The notes beneath the pieces are model-generated. The model did not search any database. It was given only the letters and a program-made list of their open reading frames with translations, and had not been told where the DNA came from. Made by a program: the position numbers and the translations under genes. DNA of 64,000 bases from Synechococcus sp. KORDI-100. GTDB lineage: Bacteria > Cyanobacteriota > Cyanobacteriia > PCC-6307 > Cyanobiaceae. The stretch spans positions 1,302,001-1,366,000 of the forward strand of contig NZ_CP006269.1 in NCBI RefSeq assembly GCF_000737535.1. The letters are read 5' to 3'. This document shows positions 54,201 to 63,969 of this stretch, piece after piece (position 1 is the first letter of the stretch; every line of letters begins with the position of its first letter).

Positions 54201-55338
54201 TCTTGCTTTCGAATATATCTGCTCCAGGAGAAAATGTATAACTTGAATTTTTATTCGCACTTTCAGATGAAATGGAGTGATCAATTACAAAGTCTCCTCC
54301 GCTGCTTCCAATCACATGATTCTCGCCACCTCTTGTATTGATAGATGTGCTTAAATCTGATTTTCCGCCTTTTTCGGAGAAATCCCAACGCTCTGGAAGT
54401 TTGTCTCCTCCAATGAAATCATATATTGCATCTGTCTCAATAGATTTGAAGTAAATTTCGTTAATTTCTTTGTCTTCATTGCTAGCATTTGTTTGCGATT
54501 CATTGCTGCCTATTTCTTTATTTGAATACTGGATTAAGTATTTAGGATTTGAAGTGCCTGAAGTCGAAACAGTGATTTTATCTAACGTTCCTGCATAAAC
54601 CATGCCTAGTTCGGCGCTCTCTCCGTTCGTATTTGTTTCGTCTGAAAATAGTGGTACTAGCAGCTCCGGGGAGTCAATTGTGACTTCTTTGGCTTTTGAA
54701 TTTTTGACGGTTGTTACAAAATCTCCAATTTTGATTAAAACATCTTTGCCTTTTTGTTTGATTTCTGGCTCTTCGTCGATTGGAAATGTTGATGGTCGAT
54801 GAATGATTCGATCACCTTGCTTTGGATTGAAATCACTGATCTTGTCCATCCCTTCTGAAAGGATGAAATCATCGGCTCCTTTTCCCCCATTCAGGATGTC
54901 ATTGCCCAGGCCTCCATCAAGAATGTCGCGTCCCTTGCCTCCTTCGAGGGTGTCGTCGCCCTTGCCGCCCTCCAGTTGATCGTCGCCGATATCGGCGGTA
55001 ATCAGGTCATCACCGCTTCCGCCGTTGAGGCTGTCGTCGCCACTCCCTCCATCAACTGTGTCGTTCCCTTTGCCGCCATCCACGCTGTCGTCGCCGGCGC
55101 CGGCCTCGATGCTGTCGTTTCCTGCGTCTCCATCAACATCATCATCTCCCTCACCGCTCTCCACCAAATCGTCTCCGTCTCCGGCGTCGATCACATCCGC
55201 TGCAGCCGTCCCGCCGATCTCCTCATCCCGCAGCAGTGCACCTCTCTTGCGGCGCCCTGTGATCAAGCTCTCGTCCCATGTACCCCAGCGTTGAGCAACA
55301 GTTGCCTTAGGAGAACGCATCTGGCCCGTATTGAACAT
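51263..55338 (-). pseudogene. RTX and BspA-repeat surface protein split by a one-base shift
   Basis: The first piece (55338-53719, 539 codons) starts MFNTGQMRSPKA. It has a long RTX block at about residues 45-165 (GDGDDLVESGEGDDDVDGD...). It ends out of frame as ...VQQKTISMRQISIKS. The other frame, open across the same place, continues as KDDFNEADIDKKLTESGR into eight or more 25-residue BspA/DUF285 units (F..DIS.WNVSNVE.M..MF). Two further RTX blocks and a Gly/Asp linker follow, ending at 51263. One added A near 53755 joins them into about 1,357 residues. BspA units mediate surface adhesion in other bacteria. The AT-rich middle (about 52.0-54.8 kb) differs from core genes. Confidence 0.8.
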
Positions 55339-55461
55339 ATCCTTTCATCCTGAACTTCGCTCAGTCGTTTGTCATCCCTCAGTTGGGGGAGTCTGGATTT
55401 GGCGGCTTTTTCGTATCAGCGGAGGGCGTTTTGGTTCGCCTTACAACCCTGAGCTGCCGTA

Positions 55462-56421
55462 TCAATCCGTTCCCTCGTCTTGTTTCTGCTGCTCCATCTG
55501 CCGTTGCCGCATCGCAAACCGCTCACGATCGGCATCGCTGAAGCGATCAACGCAATGCACACATTGCACCCCTTTGATGGTGGTGGGATGGTCACGCTGC
55601 TCCGGTGACAGCGGCAACCCGCAGGCATGGCAGATGCTGTGTTCGCCGGGTTCAAGCCGGTGGTTCAAGGCCACCCGTTGATCGAACACAAAACATTCCC
55701 CATGCCAGCGACTGTCGGCTTCCGGCACCGTCTCCAGATACTTGAGAACGCCGCCGCGCAGGTGGTGCACCTCCCCGAAGCCGTTGTCTTGCAGATAGCT
55801 ACTGGCCTTCTCGCAGCGAATCCCACCGGTGCAGAACATGGCAATGCGCTTGGGGGCTCTTTCTTGCACCAACGCGCGCAGCCCGGTGTCAGCCCAGGCA
55901 GGAAAATCGCGGAAACTCTCGGTTCCAGGATCAATGGCTCCCTCAAAGGAGCCGATGGCGGTTTCGTAGCTGTTGCGTGTATCGATTATGAGTGTGTCGG
56001 GATCATCCACCAGAGCGTTCCAATCGTCTGGATCCACGTAGGTGCCTGCGCTGCTGCGCGGGTCAACGCTCTCCACCCCCATGGTCACAATTTCCTTTTT
56101 ACGCCGGGCCTTGAAGCGACGGAACACCGGCTTCTCGGCCCAGCTGCGCTTCACCTCCAGTGGCTCCTCCGGTTTTTCGGCTGAGTTCAGTGCCTCCTGA
56201 ATCCGTGCCAGAAGTTGGTCCACGTCGATTTTGGGGCCGCTGATTGTGCCGTTCACGCCTTCTATGGCGATCAGCACGGAGCCAACCACACCGCCATCAG
56301 CTGCCAGGGTTGGCAAGTCAGCCAACAAGGCCTCCCGTTGATTGTCGTCGAGCGGGCAAAAGGCATAGAACGCCGCCACCAGCGTTTTGCTCGTGTTGGC
56401 CTGCCGCTCTGTCGTGTTCAT
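55462..56421 (-). CDS. trhO: oxygen-dependent tRNA uridine-34 hydroxylase (rhodanese family)
   Basis: 319 residues. An N-terminal acylphosphatase-like domain (IAIEGVNGTISGP) is followed by a rhodanese domain with the active-site loop CTGGIRCEKAS near residue 195 and LRGGVLKYLE. The C-terminus has a Cys pair-rich segment (CHACGLPLS, CVHCVDRF). This is the TrhO/YceA layout, which makes 5-hydroxyuridine at tRNA position 34. The ATG at 56421 opens the gene. Confidence 0.92.
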   Translation of the reverse strand: MNTTERQANTSKTLVAAFYAFCPLDDNQREALLADLPTLAADGGVVGSVLIAIEGVNGTISGPKIDVDQLLARIQEALNSAEKPEEPLEVKRSWAEKPVFRRFKARRKKEIVTMGVESVDPRSSAGTYVDPDDWNALVDDPDTLIIDTRNSYETAIGSFEGAIDPGTESFRDFPAWADTGLRALVQERAPKRIAMFCTGGIRCEKASSYLQDNGFGEVHHLRGGVLKYLETVPEADSRWHGECFVFDQRVALNHRLEPGEHSICHACGLPLSPEQRDHPTTIKGVQCVHCVDRFSDADRERFAMRQRQMEQQKQDEGTD

Positions 56422-56492
56422 CGGTCTGGATCGATCACAGCAGTGGCCGCTGAAGGTTTGTAGAACATGATCCTGTTTCCAGTGTTCTGGCG

Positions 56493-56690
56493 ATGTTGCG
56501 GATTCTGTATTTCGGCAGCGTCGTCTTCACTGCGTTCTGGTTGCTGCGGCTGCTGTATCGCCGCTTTCTCGCCATGCGTCAGGTGAATGTGATCGTGGAA
56601 ACACCCGAGCGTACGGCGACGATCAAAGCGCTGGAGAGGGCCTGGTCTGTTGATGAGAGCGTGGATGATTCGACGGATCCAAAGGCTTGA
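56493..56690 (+). CDS. small single-span membrane protein
   Basis: 65 residues: an N-terminal hydrophobic helix (MLRILYFGSVVFTAFWLLRL) followed by a basic patch and a soluble acidic tail ending DSTDPKA. It is divergent from trhO, with 71 bases between starts. Probably a bitopic membrane protein with its tail in the cytoplasm. Family not recognised. Confidence 0.6.
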   Translation: MLRILYFGSVVFTAFWLLRLLYRRFLAMRQVNVIVETPERTATIKALERAWSVDESVDDSTDPKA

Positions 56691-57061
56691 TTGCCTGCCT
56701 GCCATGGCTGCCGGCTGCTCTCCGTCAGGGGTCTCAGCGCTGCTGATGCTGATGGTTCTTCCGACAGCTGCACAAAGCCGAATCACTGATCGTTGATGAT
56801 TCCAGCTCAGTTCATCTCTCGCCAATCACTCAAGGCACATGATTCGACTTCGGGGTTGTTTCATCGAGTAAGAAATCTTGAATGAATTTGTTAAAAATAC
56901 AGGCTGCAATGGCATTAGGTTTTTGGTCTGTCATCACGATCCTGCCGGGCTGAAACGGTTTTCTCGCGCATTGGCGCCTGTCCATGACGTACGCATGGGC
57001 GCAACCAAACGCTGACGAGCTCTTCGGCCCATGCCAACATTTCTATGTTGCATAGCCTTAG
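56691..57061 (+). other. long leader or intergenic region before the giant gene
   Basis: 371 bases with no normal gene. A 30-codon ORF (56704-56796) reads MAAGCSPSGVSALLMLMVLP then TAAQSRITDR, which looks like a bare signal peptide and could be a relic. The rest is AT-rich near 56,880 and probably holds the promoter of the 2,234-codon gene. No clear -10/-35 pair or ribosome site was recognised. Confidence 0.35.
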
Positions 57062-60000
57062 ATGTCCTCGGACGGTCAGAAGTCAAGTGTCGAACGCGAC
57101 TTGGATGCGAATGGTTTTATAGATGGTTCTAAACGCTACAAACTGACGACCGGGGAGGGATCCCTTCCGCTCAGCAACTGGAAGGGGAGAACGTATTCGG
57201 ACAAGACTTCTCAGCGGTGGGACGCCGAGCGGGCGGTTGCTGACGGCTCCGGTTTCAAGGTCCTGCTGAGAGGGCAAGGCTCGAAGGAAGGCCTGGTCAA
57301 GGTGCTCGAGGCGAATGCCTCTGGAGTGATCAACAGCTCCTCCAAATGGCAATCGATCGACAAGGCACTCAAGAGGGGCCTGGAGAGCGTCTTCGGTGAT
57401 GAGATCCGGAAGGATGGCTTCATCGGCCACGACCCGCGACGTGATGCCGATGGCGACGGATTACTCGATCGCGGCCAGAGCAAGGCCTACAAGATCCTCA
57501 CCGAATCAAACCCGATCACACTCCAGTCCAAAGGGGGAGATCCGCTTTCCAGTGCCAGCTCCAAGCGCTGGGATGCCATTCAGGCGGTGGTCGTCGAAAA
57601 TGGGTTTCAGGTTCTGCTGCAGAAGGGAAAGCGCAGCAAAACTGCGTTCCAGCTCCTTGATGTCAACTCGGATGGTGTCATCACTGGCAAAACCTCCTGG
57701 TTGCCATCGGTCGAGGCTCTGCTGGCTGGCTGGGATTCCCGATTCCGGGAGGCGATCCTGACGAAGGGGAGCAGTGGCGGCGGCATCACAGCGGCGTCGG
57801 TGGAGGACGACGCCCCGGTCGGCCAGCTGATTTACACAGCATCCGCAGAGGATGCCTCAGCGGTGACCTTCACGCTGGAGTCCCTCAATGAGCTGCCCCT
57901 GGCTGGTCTGTCGATCGATGCTGCCAGCGGAGAGGTTCGTCTCGACCCTTCTGCACTGATTCCTCTGCCGGACAGCATCGGCTTCGCTGTTGTGGCAACA
58001 GACCTGGCAGGAAACAGCAACCGTTTGGACGTGCAGGTGTCGCTGTCTCAGACCATCGTCGATCCTGGCGAGGCATCGACAGAGAGCGAGGGTGACGTCA
58101 ACGCTCTCAGTGTCGAGGACACGCCGCAGGATGACAGTGTCGAGGATGACGGTGTGGTCGGTGTCGGTGTGCAAGACCCGACTGAATCAGGCTCTGAACA
58201 GGGCGCGGTGTCTGAAGGATCAACATCTGATGACGCCGATGATGCCGATGGCGATGATTCAGGCACCGACGGACCCGAAACAGAGGATGACTTCGTCCCT
58301 GTATCCGATGAGATTCCGGTTGATGATTCTGAAATTCCGGTCCTTGAGCCTCAGACTCCTTTCGAGGACGACAGTGTCCCCACACTGACCGTCGCTGTCG
58401 ACAGTGAATCGGACGGGGTCACAAACGACAGTACTCCTGTGTTTTCAGGTGAGGCAACGGCAGGCGCCACCGTTGAAGTGCTGTCCGGTGAGGTTGTGCT
58501 GGGAACGGCGGTGGCCGATGAGCAAGGGGCATGGCGTCTTGCTGTTGCTGACGATGCAGCACTTGCCGATGGAACGTACGTCTTTGCGGCGCGGGAGCTG
58601 ACAACCGATGGCGGGGATCCATCCAGCTCTGAAACATCGACCCTCACCATTGATCAGACGGTGCCGGAGTTCACCTCCGAGCCGGAAGCTGATGCCACGA
58701 TTGAGCTGACGTCGGCTCAGGTGGATGCAGATGGCGATGGTCTGCTGGATGGAAGTAACGGATCCAAGATTGTCGATGGGAACAAGATTATTCAAATAAA
58801 GTTGCAGAAAAAGGGGCAGATTTTCGAGGGTTCAACTGACGACCCCATGTTGGGTTATGACGTCATCAGCGCTGTTCCGAATCCAGATGCTGAGCAAGAA
58901 GGTGCCTACAGGCTTTTACTGAAGGGAACAGGCACGAGCAACAAAGGCCTATTTGGTGAGTGGTCAACTGATTCGGATGGGCATCTTCTTGCCTCCAACG
59001 AATCTGTTGAAGATTTATGGATTTCCGAAGAGCATGCGCTCAATCAAGGCTGGGAAGAGGTCTATGGAGATCGGATTAAAATTGACGGAGTGATCACCGA
59101 GGGACTGAAGACAGATTTCAGCAACACATACTTTGTTGCGAAGGATGGCGATAACACAAATCCGGGCACGATTGAGCTCCCCTTAGCAACAATTACGCAT
59201 GCATCCACCCTCGTTCAGCCAGGTGATCATATCAAGCTACGTGGAGGTATATATAAAGAAAGAGTAAATATTGATAACATCCATGGCACAGAAGAGGAGC
59301 CAATAACGATTAGCAACTATGACGATGAAAAGGTAGTAATTGAAGGCGCAAAAGATATAACAGCTGAATGGGTACCTTTCGAAGGTAACATCTGGAAAAC
59401 AACAGTTGATTTTGATATCACTCAGTTATTCCTTGATGACGCGATGCTCATTGGAGCACGCTGGCCAAATATCAACAAGCACTGGGATGAATACGATGAG
59501 TCTGATGGTGACAATCCGACTCCAGGCAGCTACTGGGATTTAGGAACACGTTCTCATGCGGATCGAATTGTAGAAGAAGGAGCACTGAAAAATCGCTTTA
59601 AAAATCAAGACGAAAGTCATAGCCTATCTGATCTGAATGTCAGTGTTGAAGGTGGTGTCGTTGTCGTTCATGGAGTTGGACCAAAAGTTCTTGATATAAC
59701 AGCCCACACCGCTGGTGAATCAACATTTGAAATCTCATCTGGGGCCGAAGATAGGACTCTCTTGGAGAACTACTACATCACTGCCGATCTTGATCTACTT
59801 GATTCAGAGCGTGAATGGTTTTATGATAAGGAAACGAAGGAATTATATGTTTGGCTTGAAAACAACGCCAATCCCAATGAAGCATCGATCAAGGCACGTG
59901 GTTATACCGAGCAAGAACACCAGACAGACTCTGATCGGATTCTAAAAGTATATGATTCGTCTCATATCAAATTTGACGGAATCACACTTCAAACAGGTTC

Positions 60001-63000
60001 GTTTCACTTGCAAGGTTCTCACAACCTGACCTTTGAAAACAGTAAGTTTTTGTATTCAGGTCACCACAAGCAAATGCTTGGCGCGGATATTAATAAGGCA
60101 GAGGGTGATTATGAAAACTATGTCAACGTTAATGGCAATGAGACGGGTGGACCGGCTGGATTACAGGATCGAAATGGCGACGCCAGTTTGACCTGGCGTA
60201 GGAGCGAATTTGCGAATTCCTATTCACTTTTGCTTTATCACGGGCGTGGTGGTTCAAATTATCTTGTGGAAGATAGCTATTTCCACAACAAGCCCCACGG
60301 TGGAGGCATGTTGTGGAGCGCTGGAGTGAATGATGGAAATGTCGTCCGCCACTCAACATTTCACACGGGCGGATGGGGTGGTTTGGGTAAATTTGGGAAT
60401 AGAAAAGCACAGCAAGGAGGACAATCATTAGCTGAATTCAACCGAGTTTATAACTTTTTCTTTCATGGTGATGACTCTGGAATCCAGGTGAACCGCGGCA
60501 ATGTCATGGGAACGACATTGCGAAACAACTGGATCCACGATATGCCAGGAAGGAATGGCATTCGCTTTGATGGCGATGCTGCTGGGATGGGAGGAACTGT
60601 ACAAAATAATGTCTTGACTGGTTCCAAACGTGGTACTCGGTTGAAAGGCGATCTGCACACAGTAGTTAACAATACCGCCTTCGGGAATTCTCATATCGAC
60701 ATCAATGTTTCACATGATAAATTCTATGGTTTTACAGAAGGATATGATCCAGCAGTTGACGGAATCATCCGCCCAACAGCTGAGAATAATTACTTCAACG
60801 TTTACGAATTTCGAGCTGAGGGACGTCGAGGTTCTGCGGAAAAACAAGGGAATAAACACTCCATTGCAGTGAATAACGCGGGCAATCAGGATTTTTATCC
60901 GCCGGAATACAAAACACCTGGTATTTATCAGGCCAATTCAACGACTCGAAGCAGATCTAATGTTCTTCAATCTGAGCTACGTGATCCTGAAAATTTTGAC
61001 TTCCGCTTAAAAAGTGACTCTCAATTAATTGACGCAGGTGTAAAACATTCTAAAACAACTGATGGCTTTTTAGGTTATGCACCTGATATTGGAGCCTATG
61101 AATTCGGAGATCTGAACTATTGGATTCCTGGTCACCGTACGCAAAAGGCACGAACTCCCATCCCTGCGGACTCGTCACCGAGGGCAAGACCTACCAGTGA
61201 TCTCATGTGGCTTGGAGGGATCGATGCCATTCAACATCGTATTTATTTAGGCAATGATCCAAATAACCTTGAATTGAAGTCTGAACAAACAAATAATATC
61301 TATACACCTAATAACCCATTTGTGCCTGGTGAAATTTACTATTGGCGCGTTGATTCAGTTAAAGAAGATGGAGAAGTCGTCACGGGCGATGTTTGGGAAT
61401 TTTCGATTCCATTAGGACAGGCTAAAGCAATCCCCATTGAAATGGTGCATGTGGGGGATGCAGGGAATCAGGCCAACTTTGATGGTTACGGGAACGTGCC
61501 ATATGAGTATTACATCAGTAAGTACGAAATCACAAACGAGCAATACGCGACTTTTTTGAATGAAACAGCAAAAGTCAGCTCACAGGATGGTCTGACCGAC
61601 CGATACCATGAATCGATGAGAATTGATAGGCAAAAAATTAATGATGAGTTCGTCTATACAGTTGAAAATGGCTACGAACAACATCCAGTCAATTATGTTG
61701 ACTTTAGAAGTGCTTTACGTTTCTGCAATTGGCTAACTAGCGGTAATATCAAACGAGGTACTTACAACAGTATTTGGGGAAGCAACAACGGAATCAACAA
61801 GCGCAATTGGAATGAAATGGAAATTGGCGCAGTTGCATTGCCGACAGAGGACGAATGGTACAAAGCTGCATACTTTTCTGGTCAACCAGCGCCTGGGGAT
61901 TGGACCAATCAAGCTCCTAGTGGTTGGTCAGTCAGCAACGGGGATAAGCACGGGAAACCTCTTTCAGAAGAATCACAAAATGCTGAAAAAACAGAAGAAT
62001 TCAATGGCTGGACTTTCCACAAAATAAAATCCTGGAGTCGTAATCGCTCCCACAAACGAATTCGGAGTCATTTTGGTCGTGGCGAGGGGACTATCGCAGT
62101 TATCGACCCCTATGAATTCGCGTCAAAAGCAGATGGGGTAACAACCCAGTCTGAAATGTCAACGCCGCGTATTGATATTTCTGATGCAGCAGCTGGCCAG
62201 TTAAAACTTAGTTTTGATTCATCATGGCCGAAGCATACTGCTGATTATGCTTCAGTTTTTATTTCCTACGACGATGCTGATCCCGTCCCAGTATTTCCAG
62301 GCAAAGCATCACCACAAAATAAGTGGGGAATTAATGCAAGAAAGACGGTTAACCTCAACAACCCTGAAGGAGCACAATCAGCTGTTGTCACATGGAGCTA
62401 CGAAAACGATGCTAATTTTTGGGCTATCGATAACATCCTTGTCAGTGATGAGCAAGATAATGAATATTTTGGCGAAGACTTTGAGGGACTTGAGCTCAAG
62501 CCTTATCAATCCAGTACTCTTCCAAAAGGAGATCAAGGATACTTTTCAAATGCGATTCAGGATGGCGACCTTTCAAGATGGCCAACAGGTCAATATTCCG
62601 ATGGACCGCCATACGCGGTAGGAAGCCACGACAGTCCGTCGTATTACGGCACTTACGACCAAGCCGGAAGTTTGCGCGAATGGCTTGAGGCTGACAATTC
62701 TTTCGAAGGCGCTAATACAAGAGCTCGTGGTGGGTTCTACTCAGCGAAAAGCAAAAGTTTTTTCACAGCATCCTCAAATGATAATGGAATAGGTATAAAA
62801 CGCAAGAGTGATAATATTTATACTGGCTTCAGAGTTGTCAGTTTATACCCCATTACCTCGGAGCCCGATGGGTTAAAGAATCAACGACCATCTTGGATTG
62901 CTGCGCAGTGGTCGTTGGGCGATGCAGTCGTAGGTAGTTTATTCTCCAGCCCCCTTTCTGAGGAAGTATTTGATGCAGATAATGATCTCAATGATCTGAC

Positions 63001-63766
63001 CTTTACTCTATTGAGTGGGCCGGCGTGGCTTTCGATTGATAGTGAAGGGAATATCAATGGTCGGCCTGCATCAACAGATCTTGGCTTAAATGAAGTCATG
63101 CTGCGTGTGACTGACCCTGATGGTGAATACAGCGATACAGAATTTCCAGTCAAGCTAAATGTAACCCTCTCGGGAGATGATACGGATCCTGTCACTGACC
63201 CGGTCGCGGATCCTGTCACCGATTTAGTTACGGATCCTGTCACTGACCCGGTCACGGACCCAGTCACCGATTTAGTTACGGATCCTGTCACTGACTCGGT
63301 CACGGACCCAGTCACCGATTTAGACACAGATTCAGTCACTGACCCGGTCACGGACCCAGTCACCGATTTAGTCACGGATCCTGTCACTGACCCGGTCGCG
63401 GATCCAGTCACCGGACCAGTTACGGACCCTGTCACTGATCCGATCATTGATACGATCAAGATGATCGGTAATGGTCTTTTTGGACCGAACAATGCCGATT
63501 TGATTACAGACTTTGATCCATCGTCACAACGTCTGGAAATCGATGTTCAATCCTTCGGGGCTGAGTCTGACGCGAGCTTTGCAATCAGTAGGGCTAAAAG
63601 ATGGAAGGCAGCAGCAAAGCTTGATGCTGATTTTGTCTACCGTCAACGTTTTGGTAAACTCTATTTCAATCCCAATGGTTCTAATAAAGGATGGGGCGCT
63701 GGCGGTTTGTTCGCTGTGCTTGAAGGAAATCCTGTTTTGACATCTGAGATTGTTGATATGACATAG
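57062..63766 (+). CDS. giant multidomain surface/exported protein with FGE-like domain
   Basis: 2,234 residues. Domains in order: two copies of a Trp-containing repeat with EF-hand-like DADGDGLLD and DVNSDGVIT (about 15-235), then a cadherin-like domain (240-330). Next are an acidic Asp/Glu linker (335-435), a bacterial Ig-like domain (439-530) and a third EF-hand-type repeat (550-690). A right-handed beta-helix follows (about 690-1345, YFVAKDGDNTNPGT then GGIYKERVNIDNI), then an FN3-like domain (1375-1455). A formylglycine-generating-enzyme-like domain (1456-1925) is split by a beta-sandwich insertion. The end has a second Ig-like domain (1955-2035), TDPV repeats and the C-terminal block DADFVYRQRFGKLYFNPNGS. 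No N-terminal signal is visible; export by type I is inferred from the C-terminus. The section from 59.1 to 62.9 kb is AT-rich. Confidence 0.8.
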   Translation: MSSDGQKSSVERDLDANGFIDGSKRYKLTTGEGSLPLSNWKGRTYSDKTSQRWDAERAVADGSGFKVLLRGQGSKEGLVKVLEANASGVINSSSKWQSIDKALKRGLESVFGDEIRKDGFIGHDPRRDADGDGLLDRGQSKAYKILTESNPITLQSKGGDPLSSASSKRWDAIQAVVVENGFQVLLQKGKRSKTAFQLLDVNSDGVITGKTSWLPSVEALLAGWDSRFREAILTKGSSGGGITAASVEDDAPVGQLIYTASAEDASAVTFTLESLNELPLAGLSIDAASGEVRLDPSALIPLPDSIGFAVVATDLAGNSNRLDVQVSLSQTIVDPGEASTESEGDVNALSVEDTPQDDSVEDDGVVGVGVQDPTESGSEQGAVSEGSTSDDADDADGDDSGTDGPETEDDFVPVSDEIPVDDSEIPVLEPQTPFEDDSVPTLTVAVDSESDGVTNDSTPVFSGEATAGATVEVLSGEVVLGTAVADEQGAWRLAVADDAALADGTYVFAARELTTDGGDPSSSETSTLTIDQTVPEFTSEPEADATIELTSAQVDADGDGLLDGSNGSKIVDGNKIIQIKLQKKGQIFEGSTDDPMLGYDVISAVPNPDAEQEGAYRLLLKGTGTSNKGLFGEWSTDSDGHLLASNESVEDLWISEEHALNQGWEEVYGDRIKIDGVITEGLKTDFSNTYFVAKDGDNTNPGTIELPLATITHASTLVQPGDHIKLRGGIYKERVNIDNIHGTEEEPITISNYDDEKVVIEGAKDITAEWVPFEGNIWKTTVDFDITQLFLDDAMLIGARWPNINKHWDEYDESDGDNPTPGSYWDLGTRSHADRIVEEGALKNRFKNQDESHSLSDLNVSVEGGVVVVHGVGPKVLDITAHTAGESTFEISSGAEDRTLLENYYITADLDLLDSEREWFYDKETKELYVWLENNANPNEASIKARGYTEQEHQTDSDRILKVYDSSHIKFDGITLQTGSFHLQGSHNLTFENSKFLYSGHHKQMLGADINKAEGDYENYVNVNGNETGGPAGLQDRNGDASLTWRRSEFANSYSLLLYHGRGGSNYLVEDSYFHNKPHGGGMLWSAGVNDGNVVRHSTFHTGGWGGLGKFGNRKAQQGGQSLAEFNRVYNFFFHGDDSGIQVNRGNVMGTTLRNNWIHDMPGRNGIRFDGDAAGMGGTVQNNVLTGSKRGTRLKGDLHTVVNNTAFGNSHIDINVSHDKFYGFTEGYDPAVDGIIRPTAENNYFNVYEFRAEGRRGSAEKQGNKHSIAVNNAGNQDFYPPEYKTPGIYQANSTTRSRSNVLQSELRDPENFDFRLKSDSQLIDAGVKHSKTTDGFLGYAPDIGAYEFGDLNYWIPGHRTQKARTPIPADSSPRARPTSDLMWLGGIDAIQHRIYLGNDPNNLELKSEQTNNIYTPNNPFVPGEIYYWRVDSVKEDGEVVTGDVWEFSIPLGQAKAIPIEMVHVGDAGNQANFDGYGNVPYEYYISKYEITNEQYATFLNETAKVSSQDGLTDRYHESMRIDRQKINDEFVYTVENGYEQHPVNYVDFRSALRFCNWLTSGNIKRGTYNSIWGSNNGINKRNWNEMEIGAVALPTEDEWYKAAYFSGQPAPGDWTNQAPSGWSVSNGDKHGKPLSEESQNAEKTEEFNGWTFHKIKSWSRNRSHKRIRSHFGRGEGTIAVIDPYEFASKADGVTTQSEMSTPRIDISDAAAGQLKLSFDSSWPKHTADYASVFISYDDADPVPVFPGKASPQNKWGINARKTVNLNNPEGAQSAVVTWSYENDANFWAIDNILVSDEQDNEYFGEDFEGLELKPYQSSTLPKGDQGYFSNAIQDGDLSRWPTGQYSDGPPYAVGSHDSPSYYGTYDQAGSLREWLEADNSFEGANTRARGGFYSAKSKSFFTASSNDNGIGIKRKSDNIYTGFRVVSLYPITSEPDGLKNQRPSWIAAQWSLGDAVVGSLFSSPLSEEVFDADNDLNDLTFTLLSGPAWLSIDSEGNINGRPASTDLGLNEVMLRVTDPDGEYSDTEFPVKLNVTLSGDDTDPVTDPVADPVTDLVTDPVTDPVTDPVTDLVTDPVTDSVTDPVTDLDTDSVTDPVTDPVTDLVTDPVTDPVADPVTGPVTDPVTDPIIDTIKMIGNGLFGPNNADLITDFDPSSQRLEIDVQSFGAESDASFAISRAKRWKAAAKLDADFVYRQRFGKLYFNPNGSNKGWGAGGLFAVLEGNPVLTSEIVDMT
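63181..63456 (+). repeat. 12-bp based tandem repeat encoding TDPV units
   Basis: About 23 four-residue units (TDPV, TDLV, ADPV, TDSV) in the giant gene, DNA motif ACGGATCCTGTC and variants, arranged in higher-order blocks. Low-complexity Asp/Pro/Thr/Val linkers like this tether a C-terminal domain away from the main body. The reverse strand is also open here because of the repeat. Confidence 0.9.
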
Positions 63767-63969
63767 GAATGAAATAGTTGAGATGATGATAATTCGACGT
63801 TGATGCGAAGCATCATGTTTAATGTTGATGATTGTTGTTTTTTTATGAATGATTTCTAAGGCCCTACGGCTTCTGCATCTTTTAATCCATAACGTCCTGA
63901 GGCGATGTGGACTGCATGACAATTCATTCTTTTTCTGCCAAAATTAGGTAACGATAAATCGATCGAGCA

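Noticed and set aside
62881-63492. A 203-codon minus-strand frame rich in GSVT repeats
   Set aside because: It is created by the TDPV tandem repeat read backwards and has no ribosome site or independent features.
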